In this document: one piece after another, positions 48,289-59,435 of the stretch
Position numbering within the stretch: the stretch's first letter is position 1
Layout of the letters: each line of letters begins with the position of its first letter
Assembly: GCA_943736015.1 (NCBI GenBank)
Contig: OX031058.1
Span: 19,617,001 to 19,681,000, forward strand
Reading direction: 5' to 3'
DNA: 64,000 nt
Origin: Tridacna crocea
Lineage: Eukaryota; Mollusca; Bivalvia; Cardiida; Cardiidae
The notes under the pieces: generated by a model
The model's database searches: none
Told to the model about the DNA's origin: nothing
What the model saw: only the letters and a program-made list of their open reading frames with translations
Translations under genes and position numbers: made by a program

Positions 48289-50147
48289 TGTTACGGTCCA
48301 GCTGGCACGAAAGACAGACTTGTGTGGATCTATATCTGGGTTTGGTAGAGTGGGGTCTGATCCCTATCTATCTTTCGGTAAGCCCCACGCAATGTGGATA
48401 GAATTTGAAAGCAACGCTTGGCAAAAACACAGACAGCTTTTAATACATCAGTTGAAAATTCATGAATAAGGTTAGATTATCGTAACACCATTTAAAATTA
48501 CAAACAGCCTAGTATAATAAAGCGTTCAGCGTCACAAGATGAGCTCCGTGCATTCTACTAAGTAAAACTTCTCTTCTATTTGGAACCGTCGATTTGCCCT
48601 CGGCCTATGTGTATTTCTATATATAGAATCAAAGCGGAACGAAAAACTCGTCAGAAAAGATAAAAGCTGTATCAAAAATTACTCCGTCCGGCTTTCAATA
48701 AAAACTCTATGGCTCGAGACTTCTTTCTATTTCCGAAGTTTACACAATTTAGAAAGGAATCTAAATTTGCATCCGTACAATGTTTTTGACAAAACGAATA
48801 GCCATGACTTCTCTTTTCAGTTCTCAGAAATCGAGTCCTCGACTACCAAAAATGTGCTGCTTATATAGCGACCCTGACCAAAAACTGGTAGAAACACGGT
48901 AGATACCCCTTTTCTGGTATGGACTACCGACGCTTGGTAGCCTGGCCACTACCCAAAACTGGTAGCTATCGACATGACTCTGGTCAAAATACCAGAAACT
49001 TGGTAGAAAGACCATCGGACCAAAATGCAAGATGGCGACGCTAAAAAATGGCAAAATAGGCTTGCTTGCCTAAAGTTAAAGTTAAAATACAAGTAGAATC
49101 AGACTAGCACATGCACCTAACTAGTATTAAACTGATGAGAAGGGTTTAAATCACAATCTGGAACAGTGACTTTGCAAACACTCAAGCGTATGGATCCCAC
49201 AGTGCAATTTAACCCATTACCACACAATCCCTACTTTTGACGCCCCTGAGAAAGAAACCTTTGGAAAACATTGTGGGAAAAGGAGAAAATGCTGGTAACC
49301 AGCATTTTCTCCTTTCCCCACAATGTTTTCTACCCTTCACAAAACAAATTTCACAATTTCCAGTCACTTTTATTTTGTCGTCTGCAAATGCTTTCAATTT
49401 GGACCAGTCTAAAATATTGTCGTTTGGTAATGGGTTAAACATGGCCGATCTGATGCAAAGTTTACAGTGAACAAACATTTAAACTGGAACATCACTGAAA
49501 TTACATGCGCATACTAGGCCAAGAAGGAGCCAACTTGTGACAAAATACACATACTTAGACAAAATAGTGATTAATAAAGGATTAAGGATAATAACAAGTG
49601 ATTTTACGGAGACATGAGGCTGAGCAATAAGGTCAACACTACAACAGCTGACTCTTAAAATAACCCATGCAAGCTACACAGACGCGGATAAAGAGATAAA
49701 ATGGCATTTCACTGTTTGTTTTATATGCGGGCCGACTGGCTTTTCACCAGTGTCTGTCTGCATATACTATGAGTGGTGACTTGCCCCATACATCACGCAA
49801 GAACCAACTCTTACAGGAAAAGACTAAAAGTATGTCACTATTTTAAATAACATTTTTAAACTATCTTGCTAGTAGTCAAGCATCAAAGTTTTGCGAATAC
49901 CAGATTCACATCAGACTACACATTTTGTGCAGGCTGATCTTCATCCATCCTTTCCGCCTTGAATTTTACTGCACAAATAGCACACTACCGACTAGTGGAA
50001 CTTGACAATAAAAATGCTTTCTCAATCTACGACTGTATTTCGTACCAACAAGATAGGGCTAAAAAAATAAACTTAAAATGCCTCACTGCAGCAGTTCTAC
50101 TTCTTTACGCTAAATGTCAGTTAATAGTCCAGAGCTGGGGCATTACA
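48289..50147. mobile_element. LTR-like insertion (possible solo LTR) with 4-bp direct repeats
   Basis: It begins TGTTACGGTCC and ends GGGCATTACA, flanked by ATAT at 48285-48288 and 50148-50151. The TG...CA ends and short duplication suit a solo LTR. The length (1859 bp including a 230-bp nested hairpin element) is large, and no polyadenylation signal or retroviral genes were identified. The ends also form a weak inverted repeat with CCAGCT, so a DNA transposon is possible. Confidence 0.5.
49209..49438 (+). mobile_element. TTAA-hairpin MITE nested in an LTR-like insertion
   Basis: It starts TTAACCCATTACCACACAAT and ends TTTGGTAATGGGTTAA. The palindrome is near perfect over roughly 60 bp. It is the innermost element of the 47700-51107 nest. 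Confidence 0.92.
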
Positions 50148-52528
50148 ATATTTTCAGTCCAAAACTCTTTTAAGTTGGTCAGAATGTTTGTCTTGATGAT
50201 ATGTTAGACAAGTTTGAAAATGGGTCATTGGGGGTTAAAAACTAGGTCACCAGGTCAAATCTTAGAAAAACCTTGTATTTGCTCTGGATGCCACATTTTC
50301 AGTCCGACACTCTTGAAAATTAGTCAGAATGTTTGCCTTTATAATATCTTGGATGAATTTGAAAAATTGGTCATGTTGGGTCAAAAACTGGGTCAATAGG
50401 TCAAATGTTATAAACACCTTTTGTATGCTCTGGAGGACACATTTTCAGTCACTCTTGAAAATTAGTCAGAATGTTTGCCTTTATAATATCTTGGATGAGT
50501 TTGAAAAATTGGTCATGTTGGGTCAAAAACTGTGTCAATAGGTCAAATGTTATAAACACCTTTTGTATGCTCTGGAGGACACATTTTCAGTCTGATACTT
50601 CTAAAACTTATTCATAATATTTGTCCTGGTGATACCTTAAATGAGTTTGAAAATGGGTCATGTGGAGTCAAAAACTAGGGCAATGGGTCAAATGTTAGAA
50701 AAACCTAGTGTACACTCTAGAGGCTACATTTTCTGCCTGATTCTCTTCAGACTTGGTCAGAATGTTTGTTTTGGTGATGTCTCAAAAGATTTTGATAATT
50801 GGTAATTGTCGGGTCCAAAACTAGGTCACTTGGTGAAATCTTTGAAAAATCTTTTGCACGCTGTAGAGGCCACATTTTTAGTCCAATACTCATGAAACTT
50901 GGTCAGAATGTTTGTCTTATTGATATCTCAAAAGTGTTTAATGATGGGTAATGTCTGATGAAAAGCTAGGTCACTGGGATACTAGATGGTTCATGTTTGG
51001 TCAATAGACTCAGAAGAGCGATCATGGCCCTCTTGTTTTGTCATCTGCAAATGTATTCAAGTTGGACTGGTCTTAAATTTTCTCGTGTGGTAATGAAGTA
51101 AGGGCAGAAGAGGTTATGCCATATTTTTGTGTGTTTTAATGTGAATTGGTATGTCTGTCAGTTTTTTTTTTTGTAAGTGATTCTTTTGAAACATGTACTT
51201 ATCATCTTACAATTAATCCACACTTTAAATGTACCCCAAGATATTCTTACTACACAACCAGAATAGTTAAAATCATGTAGAATTTTTTTTCCCATGAAAA
51301 ATGATCAACTTCTTACTTTGAGTACTCTAAATTAACCATTTCACCTTATTGCAGTTTTTTGTAATACTTAACCCAAATGATGTTGGGTATGAAAAATGAG
51401 ACATTTCTAATTAGATATGATTGTATAATAATTGAGTAAAAAAGAAATTGCTTATTGTGAGTATGCTGGATCGCCCTAATTGTTCTCAAATGGTTTTTTA
51501 TGTAGATTTATCATTTTGTGTATGTATGAAGAAAACTGTTATCAAAAAAAGACAATAAAGATTTTTTCACTGAGAAAGAGTTTACTCTCCACCTCTTTGC
51601 TTATCTAAAATGCATCATTTATTTACATCATCAGATAAGGGGAACTGGTGATAAAAGATCGCTAATAAAATGGCTGGGTACCTTATCTGTTTCTCAAATT
51701 ACCTCGTTCTTTTTTTTCTGTGAGTTTAATATATTTTTATTAGCTCTTTGCAAAACAATTCTGTGTTAATGAACCCTGAGGAAGTGCGCTTCATAAAACA
51801 TGGTGGAGAAAGGAGAAAAGCTTGGAACTAGCATTTTCTCCTTTTTCAACAATGTTTTCTACCCTTCTAAAGACAAATCCAATCATTTGAGCCATGTCTT
51901 ATTTTGAAATCAGATCAAGTTTTACATCTATAAAAGGATTAACCCTTTACCAAAGAATACCTGGTTTTCACGACCTAAGGGGAGAAGCCTTTTGAAAAGA
52001 TTGTTTTAGTAGAAGAAAATGCTAGTAACCAGGTTTAAATTTTCTTCCTTTTACCCCACAATGTTTTGTACATTTCCAGAAACAAACTACAATTTTTGAG
52101 TCACAATAATTGTGTTGTCTGTGTATCATATCAGAGCTGCAGACAAGCGGGAGTGATGGTGCTCTGAAGTCATTGTTTCTCTTCAAAACCCATTGTTGTG
52201 GATACTAATTAGATACTCACTGTCTCATTGATACGATTCTAATGACTACCCACAGTATAGGGCTTAGTTTAGAATAAATAATTTCAATTTTGAAATCAAT
52301 ATCACTCCCTTTATCTGGAGCTCTGTCATATTGGCGAGTCATAATTTTTAGTGGCTTTTTTCCTGTTGATCCTTCCCACTATGGGGTCTAAAATTGGCTT
52401 GTTCCTTGCCAAAAGCCATGATTTTCTAGTTGGAGTGTCCTTTGGCAAAACAATTCATAGCCAAAGACAAATACTAATGATACCAAAGACACACATAAAT
52501 AAATGAGCTGTCTCCATGATGTTATTTT

Positions 52529-52756
52529 CAACTCTTTACCAAATGACAAAATTTTAGAGTGGCCAAAATTGAAAGCACTTGCAGATGACACAATAAATGT
52601 GACTCCGAAACTGAAATTTGTTTCCAGCAGGGTGGAAAACATTGTGGGATAAGGAGAAAATGCTGGTTACCAGCATTTTCTCCTTTTCCCACAATGTTTT
52701 CACAAGGCTTCTTTCTCAGGATCGTGAAAACCAGGGATTGTTTGGTAAAGAATTAA
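52529..52756 (-). mobile_element. TTAA-hairpin MITE
   Basis: It starts CAACTCTTTACCAAATGAC (the TTAA is mutated) and ends GTTTGGTAAAGAATTAA. The hairpin around GGTTACC is nearly perfect. Confidence 0.87.
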
Positions 52757-53302
52757 TCAAAACACCCAAAGATCAGTCAACACTTTATTTTGTGAGAACA
52801 GAGCAGTCATTACAGTTTTTGCAAGGACATCTTCAAAAGCAATGTTACATACCAAGAAATTGAATCAATGCATTTAAATGTTTGCCATTATCTTTTGAAT
52901 TATAACAATATCAAATTATCCTACACTTGTATTTCTACAGCTGTCCTATAATAGCTCTATTTGATCCATCAATTTGAAATATCTCCATCAATTTTATGGC
53001 TTTATCCTGCCTATTGAAGCCCCTGCAGGGTCACTGTAATTGGTTCTTTGGAATTGTTTCATTCCAATAAACATCTCTGTCCCTTAATTTTCAATAGAAT
53101 TTAATGAAATCACTACTCACATGGTCTCCAATTCTTTACAAAATAAAAATTTTTTGAACTTGTCCAATTGGAAAGCAAATACCGCTCAGAGGCTCATATC
53201 AAGGGATTGATCTTAGATAGGATAGCAAATATTGCGGGAAAAGGAGAAATGCTGGTTATCAGCTTTTTCTCCTTTTCCCACAATGTTTTCAAAAACTTTT
53301 TT

Positions 53303-54595
53303 AGATTACCTGAGAACAATATGCTCAAAGGGAGCTTTTAGGATTACGTAGTGTCCGTTGTATGTCGTCAACAATCCTTTAAACATCTTCTCCTAAACCG
53401 CTTGGCCAATTTAGACCAAACTTGGCTGGAACATTCCTGGGGAGGGCCTCTTTAAAAAATTGTTTACAGAATTTGATTTCATCAAAAACTTTGGTTGCCG
53501 TGGCTAACAAATGGAGTTTTTTTAAGAAATTAATTGAAAATCTTCTCTGAAACTACAGGTCAGATTTTGAAATGATTTCTTACAAATGTTTGTTGGGTGA
53601 CCCTTTTCAAAAATTGTTGAAATATTGATCTCTGTAAACTACTGCACTGAATCAGCTGAAAGAAATTTTTTGAAATTTTTCTTCTCTTAAACCACTCGTC
53701 AGATTTTGAAACAATTTCACAGAATTATTCCTTGGGTGCCCCTTTTAACAAACAGTTTGTAAAATTTTTGCTCCACCAAGAAACATGGCTGTGGTGGTGG
53801 GGGGGCTATTTGCACTATATGGACATGAAGAAATTCTTAGAAATTCTTCTCTGAAACCACAGGCCACATTTTGAAATAATTTCACAGAAACAATCCTTTA
53901 GTGACCTTTTAACATTCATGAAAAGACAGTGTAAGTATTTTGATGAAAAGGGCTATTGCAGATGTCAACCTATACCAGGTGAGTGCACTGGTCACAGAGA
54001 AATGCTGATCAATATGCACACATTCTACTTGATGTATTTGATAGCTATCAATTGCAGGAGATAATATATTTTATCAGTTATCAAAATGGCCTCTGTCTGG
54101 GTGTTAATTGCCTCATTGTTCATCATTTCTGTACTTTATGATGGATTGTTTTCTGAATTCTATACAGACTTTTTATGCTGAATTCTGATTCAAAAACATG
54201 GCTGTGGTGATGATTGTAGAGGTGCAGGCAGATTTTGAAATGATTTTTACAGGTCATCTTTTCAAAATTGCTTGGCAAAATAATGATTTTGTTTCCAAAA
54301 TTTCAATACTTTAACCCATTACCACTCAATCCCTACTTTTGACGCCCCTGAGAAAGAAGCCTTTTGAAAACACTGTGGGAAAAGGAGAAAATGCTGGTAA
54401 CCAGCATTTTCTCCTTTTCCCACAGTGTTTTCTACCCTTCCCAGAACAAATTTCTATTTTTCAGTCACCTTTATTTTGTCGTCTGCAAATGCTTTCAATT
54501 TGGACCAGTCTAAAATTTTCTCATGTGGTAAAGAGTTAAAAAAATTGACTATAATCCTCTCAAAAATTCAGGTGTGCGATCCAGGCCCTCTTGTT
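53303..54595 (+). mobile_element. Pearl/Helentron-like family B, degenerate, interrupted by a MITE
   Basis: It starts AGATTACCTGAGAACAATA, carries diverged 166-bp units (CTGAAACCAC, AAACATGGCTGTGGTG) and ends CAGGTGTGCGATCCAGGCCC before CTTGTT. The 3' part is split by the hairpin element at 54311-54539. About 53930-54180 does not resemble the family and may be another insertion. Confidence 0.75.
54311..54539 (+). mobile_element. TTAA-hairpin MITE nested in a pearl-like element
   Basis: It starts TTAACCCATTACCACTCAAT and ends ATGTGGTAAAGAGTTAA. The palindrome includes matched CACTGTGGG/CCCACAGTG arms, different from the usual CATTGTGGG. It interrupts the 3' part of the 53303-54595 element. 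Confidence 0.92.
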
Positions 54596-54724
54596 TCAGG
54601 GTTGTTATAAGTCAGAATTGTGCGATAAAAAGATGAAAGTTGTTTAATATTAATTGTCATTCTCAACATCAATAATTTGTCTGAACAAAGGAATTTTTTG
54701 TATCCTATATCACCAAGTCTGACT

Positions 54725-54780
54725 AGGGAAATATTTCAAAAAGCACCATCTGAAATGGTGCTTTTTGAAATATTTCCCTT
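54725..54780. mobile_element. 56-bp near-perfect palindrome between 8-bp direct repeats
   Basis: The arms GGGAAATATTTCAAAAAGCA(CCAT) and their exact complement flank a four-base loop, CTGA. GTCTGACT stands directly on both sides (54717-54724 and 54781-54788), as expected of a target-site duplication. Confidence 0.75.
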
Positions 54781-55320
54781 GTCTGACTGGAATGTTTAAG
54801 AGGTATATCCAAGATCAGCTGTTTACATAAAATCCTTTTGGATAGTCTAATCTTAATCTACATTGAATGCAATAGTTGTTGTTTTTTTTTTGCAGCCATT
54901 GACATTTTAAGGGTTAGCAAAAGTGACAGCTGTAAAGGAGCTGCTCGAAAACAAAGGTTCCTGTTGTGTGATTGAAAAATTTAAAGTGTTCCTATAATTA
55001 GAAAGATATGCAACTCCAGACAATGAACCACCAGGGTTAGTCAATGTACATGACAAAACTACTGCAAAGCATTATATAAATCATATAAATATGTGTTTTA
55101 TCAGTGAAACACATGTATGTATTTCTTTAAAGCCTGCAAATCAAGCTGAAATGTTTTAATTAAATGTTTTAACTATAATAAATGTTTAGGTTGCCAAGAT
55201 CTTACAGACATAAATATACACAATTCACCAACAATGTACATTGCACTTGCACCAAATCATATGCCAGACTTTTTAAACATGTAAGCAATCAATAGAAACA
55301 GACATACAGTATTTCACCTA

Positions 55321-55724
55321 ATTATTGCTCCTTCTCTAATAGTAGCGCCCTCCACAATATTACTTGCTTTAAAGGCCTCTTGACAACCCCCACCACACAA
55401 CTTTAATCGATATTCGAGACTGAAATGACAAACTTCCAAATACATGATAACTTCACTTAAATGCAGACTGATGAAATTTATTGATGAAATATATCTTTTG
55501 AATAAACTTATTGGTGTGGCATTGAAAAAATCTTAATTATACATGTACTGCACAAATCGATATCATTAACACGTGACTATCAAAATATACATATACTTAC
55601 AATACGATTTTAGAGTTCTGGGAAGAAAACTTGTCAAATTACTTTAGAAAAATCTTTAAGGAAGTCAAGTATCCAAAACTAGTGTTCCATATAAATTACA
55701 AATGCTATCTTATGTCCAAGTGAA
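55321..55724 (+). repeat. Dispersed repeat, copy carrying the hAT-like insertion
   Basis: It is similar along its length to 60117-60499, with shared stretches such as TATTGATGAAATATATC, TATACATGTACT and CCAAAACTAG. Its right end is interrupted at CAAGTGAA by the element at 55725. Confidence 0.85.
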
Positions 55725-56858
55725 TAGAGCTGGGACGGGTAGAAATTTTGTACTCGGGTACCCGTGGCCGTATTACCCGCGGGTACTCGAGTACCCGATG
55801 TTATTACTTCCCATTAAATGAAACATCAGTAGTTGTATATCTTTATGCATCCTGGCACTTGCACATGTACCAATACATGAAAACAACTAAATAAGGCTTC
55901 AAATAGCCAAGTTTCGTCAAAAACCCGAGTTTGGCAGTTCTTTGTAGTTTTGCAAGACAAACAAAGGACAAAGTGTAACATTTGAAGTGTTCCCATTCAA
56001 GCAAAATTGTTGCGTATTCACGTTGTAGATTTAGAATTGTAATTCACGAAAGAAAAAAAAAACGTAAAAAACCTCATTATCCACTAAACTTGTGTTAAAT
56101 GACGGGATTTCAAGTTACTTGCTGCCCTTATTGATAATTTATTATCAAATCAGGGGGAAAAACCTATCCATGAATCAAAACACATGAAAATATACGTGGT
56201 GCAGAAAACACGGAAACCCATGACACAACACAATGTTCCTTTCGCCATCGTCCGATCAGAGTCACTTAAGGCCGTCTTTTCAGCTTTTTAATGACTTTAA
56301 ACAATAACTTTCCACAGTTATCTTCATATAACACACTACTGTGGTGCAAAACATCATTATTGATTACTTAACTTCTAGTTTGGAACCATTATTGTCGTAC
56401 CCTCTAATATGAAACCTTAGGCCTAGAGGCCCTACCTCCTGAATTACAGCTTAGGGGGTAAGTGTACCCTTCAAATAAAAAGTTAGTGTGAACACTGATT
56501 TGCGATATAGAACTTAGCTACCAAGAGGGGAGGGTGGTGCCTCATCCATGAAAAGCACATTGAGTTTAAAAACACCCTATGAAGCTAAGGAAGCGATCCG
56601 GCAACAACCTCGCAGAGTCAGCTGAACCATGAATAGTGATACAAAGCAAAGTTGATGGTAAAAAATATACACCATATTCACATCAATCTATGTTTTTATT
56701 CAAAATTTCCTGTCAACATATCCACGTAAATCTATTAATTTTTTAACTTTTCGCCTTTTATGCTTTTAATTATCGGGTACCAGGGTAATGATTTAGTACC
56801 CGGGTACCGGCGTTACCCTACCCGATACCCGGGTACTCAAGTACTCATCACAGCTCTA
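55725..56858. mobile_element. hAT-like non-autonomous element with 8-bp target duplication
   Basis: It is bounded by the 8-bp direct repeat CAAGTGAA (55717-55724 and 56859-56866). The ends TAGAGCTG and CAGCTCTA are inverted. Subterminal regions are dense in GGGTAC/GTACCC motifs on both sides (TACTCGGGTACCCG near the left, CGGGTACTCAAGTACTC near the right). An 8-bp duplication, short termini and repeated subterminal motifs are hAT hallmarks. No transposase frame is seen in the 1134 bp. Confidence 0.85.
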
Positions 56859-57451
56859 CAAGTGAATTAGATTTTGCATTATACTAACTGCTGATAGTTC
56901 CTGATTCAATAAGCCTTCAAATCCAGGCATAATGGTACCGATTGATTTTTTCCACTTTGTAATTGGTTTTCAGCTAATTTCCAGGTCAGCCATTTTGCTT
57001 AACTTGAAGATTTTTTGACTGAGGAACTATTGACTAGATTGAAATATACCTGTTTGCATGTATGTTGTACATGGTTGTTGGTAAGTTTCTGGCAACCTGT
57101 TCATAAAGTTTTAAGGATGTAATTAAGTCATTAAATTTTCAGAGTGTTTGTCCTCATGGCTATGCACATGCTGTAAAGAAAATATTATTTATCACTGATA
57201 ACACAAACTTTTATTGGACATTTACAATGTTTTGTGGCAGCTTTGTCATGTATGCTAACTGAACCCTGGTGTTTCATTCTCTTGTGCACCTTTCTAAATA
57301 TAGAAATACACTTTAAATTTTTCAATCACATGACCATCATCTTTGGTCCAAAAGGTTCAATAAAGCTTGAACATAGAAACTGTTGCAACGAAACAATTAT
57401 TGATGATTTTCAAAAGGAAGTTCTAACATTTTGGTTCATCTTATCTTTCAG

Positions 57452-57599
57452 GGATCCTCTCATCACAGAATGAATCAAAAGACTGGTTCCCTACACATAC
57501 TGAATGTTGTTGAAGCAGATATTGGTTACTATACATGTGTTGCAAACACAACAGGGCAACAACTAGTGTATTCAAATGAGGCTTTCCTTCGTGTAAAGA
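57452..57599 (+). CDS. PTK7: PTK7-like receptor, exon for second half of Ig domain 5
   Basis: The acceptor TTTCAG ends at 57451 and the donor GTAAGT starts at 57600. Phase 0 in, phase 1 out. It reads TGSLHILNVVEADIGYYTC, a typical E-F strand segment with the second Ig cysteine, and ends SNEAFLRVK. In vertebrate PTK7 the same place has NGTLRINSV and then a YRC motif. Joined to the 45350 exon it gives one complete Ig domain with both cysteines and the tryptophan, with no missing segment. The intron between the two halves is about 12 kb and is full of nested mobile elements. Confidence 0.95.
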
Positions 57600-57761
57600 G
57601 TAAGTAATTTTTCTAGAGGCAAGCAAAAAAGCACTTTATGCTTTAGTATATCTTTAAACCTCTATTCAAGTCTTTAAACAGATGATTTATCTTTTATTGA
57701 AGTAATTTTGTGTGTTTTCATTATTTCAGGGTATTCATATTTTCCTTGTATTCCTCGTGTT

Positions 57762-57962
57762 TTAACTCATTACCAAACAACAATATTTTAGACTGGTTCA
57801 AATTGAACGCATTTGCAGACGACAAAATAAAAGTGACCGAAAATTCACATTGTGGGAAAAGGAGAAAATGCTGATTACCAGCTTTTTCTCCTTTTCCCAC
57901 AATGTTTTGTAAAGGCTTCTTTCTCGGGCGTCAAAAGTAGGGATTGTGTGGTAATGGCTTAA
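57762..57962 (-). mobile_element. TTAA-hairpin MITE 163 bp after the Ig5b exon
   Basis: It starts TTAACTCATTACCAAACAAC and ends GTGTGGTAATGGCTTAA. The arms are paired from CACATTGTGGGAAAAGGAG onwards. Confidence 0.87.
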
Positions 57963-58725
57963 CCTTTACACTGCTAAAGGATAGATTGTGACACCCTAGC
58001 TGTTGCTGTTTTAAGGCAGTTTTGGCTAGAGTTGCACCAGATCTCTTACCTGCCAGATTTAAGGATTTAAAAATGCAGGTTACCTGGGTTGTGATTACCA
58101 TCCGTTTCTTCTTTCGGCGCAGTGGTTTTAAAAGCCTATTTTCTCAGGATTGTTAAAACTTAGGATTGTTTGTTAAAGGATTCAGGACGTCCTGAAGTTT
58201 TAATTTCAGGCAAAAAAATACACTTCAGTTGTAAAATTTTGTAATAACTCAAATTTCTGAATGCTTTTTGCAATAAAACTGCATGTTCTTTCAAAGTGGC
58301 TTTGAAATGGGAGACCCTCTGCCGGCATTTTGTTATCCAAACTTCTGATAATGAAACTTGCCTGAAGCGAAATTTAATTTTTTTGAGTTATTGTTTGATG
58401 ATATATAGGATAATATATCCAAATGGGTAAATTGTTTTTTTTATTTCTTTTACAAGAAAATGCCAGGAATATTTCTTGCAACATTTGCTTAGATTCTCTA
58501 AGTTTAATTTTAAAATAGAAATATGACTTTACATGCCCTACAGCCAACAGTTTCAGAAAATACTGAGGGAAAAAAGGAACAAATGCTTGCAACAAGCTTA
58601 GACTCTGTTTTCTGCAATGCTTTCCATTCTTTTTTGGAGAATATTTTTCTAGAATATGCTATGCAATTAAAGAACTAATATTCAATTTTTCTTCAAAAGT
58701 TTGTCCCTTTTTTGTAATATTTAGT

Positions 58726-58952
58726 GAACCCATTACCACATAATCCCTACTTTGACGACCTTGAGAAAGAAGCCTATAGAAAACATTGTGGGAAAAGGAG
58801 AAAATGCTGGTAACCAGCATTTTCTCCTTTTCCTTCAATGTTTTCTACCCTTCACAAAACAAATTTCAAATTTTCAGTCACTTTTATTTTGTTATCTGCA
58901 AATGCTTTCGATTTGGACAGCGCTAAAGTTTCGTTGTTTGGTAATGAGTTAA
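58726..58952 (+). mobile_element. TTAA-hairpin MITE 208 bp before the Ig6 exon
   Basis: It starts GAACCCATTACCACATAAT and ends GTTTGGTAATGAGTTAA. The hairpin turns at GGTAACC with near-perfect arms. Confidence 0.87.
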
Positions 58953-59159
58953 AAAGTACCAGTTGATATAAAATTATCCTCTACTTTCAAAATCTCTCCT
59001 TTTTAGGGTCATGAAAATGAAGGATTAGTTTGTAGAGGTTTGTGTTGTTTCAATGGGATACAGTTCATTTTCCCCTTACCTCGTTTTTTAAAAATTTGTA
59101 CAAGATTATTTTAATCACATCAATAAACCATCATCACCAGTGATCATTTTACATTCCAG

Positions 59160-59435
59160 AGAGACTCAAGTTCAACCCAGTCCCTCAGAACACCTTTTTA
59201 GAATTGGACTCTGATGCCGAGGTTAGATGCAAAGCGGATGCCGAAGTTAATCCCAAAATACATTGGATGAAAGGGGGAGGTTTCAATTTTGCACCACACA
59301 TTATTGATGCAGATGGCACCCTTTATTTTCGCAGAGTGAAACATACCGATAAAGGTTTTTACACATGTGTTGCTGTCGTGAACACGGGAGATAACCAACA
59401 GATTATTAATGCAACAATATATATTGATGTTGTTG
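59160..59435 (+). CDS. PTK7: PTK7-like receptor, single exon for Ig domain 6
   Basis: The acceptor CCAG ends at 59159 and the donor GTAAGG starts at 59436. Phase 1 on both sides makes this a symmetrical one-exon Ig domain. It starts RLKFNPVPQ, very close to the KLKFTPPPQ start of vertebrate PTK7 Ig6, which is the strongest single identifier in the window. It continues with SDAEVRCKADAEVNPKIHWM (first cysteine and core tryptophan), DGTLYFRRVKHTDKGFYTCV (second cysteine) and NATIYIDVV. NAT is a possible N-glycosylation site. A reading frame continues into the intron to 59491, but the donor and the next exon's phase fix the end. Confidence 0.97.

Larger units (their letters stand above)
47737..51037 (+). 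mobile_element. Pearl/Helentron-like element, family C, interrupted
   Basis: It starts AGCTCACCTGAGCACGAAG and has a GTCCGTCGTCCGTC tract and 145-bp units (AGGCCAYATT near 47991, 48135 and 48280). It is broken at 48289-50147 by an LTR-like insertion, after which the array resumes and ends GATCATGGCCCTCTTGTT. Joining 48288 to 50152 restores the normal unit. Confidence 0.85.
45490..57451 (+). other. PTK7: Intron inside Ig5 (11,962 bp, phase 0)
   Basis: This is the most heavily nested part of the window. Besides the listed elements, hairpin-family remnants lie at about 47440-47560, 51735-51930, 51940-52130, 53129-53302 (host of the pearl-like insertion) and 54596-54640 (its other half). I recognise nothing in 46600-47210, 51110-51730, 52760-53120, 54800-55320 or 56870-57451. 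Two exons that join in frame without a gap flank it. Confidence 0.9.
57600..59159 (+). other. PTK7: Intron between Ig5 and Ig6 (1,560 bp, phase 1)
   Basis: It contains two well-preserved hairpin elements (57762-57962 and 58726-58952) in opposite orientations and a degenerate one near 57959-58190. Nothing else is recognised between 58200 and 58720. Confidence 0.9.
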
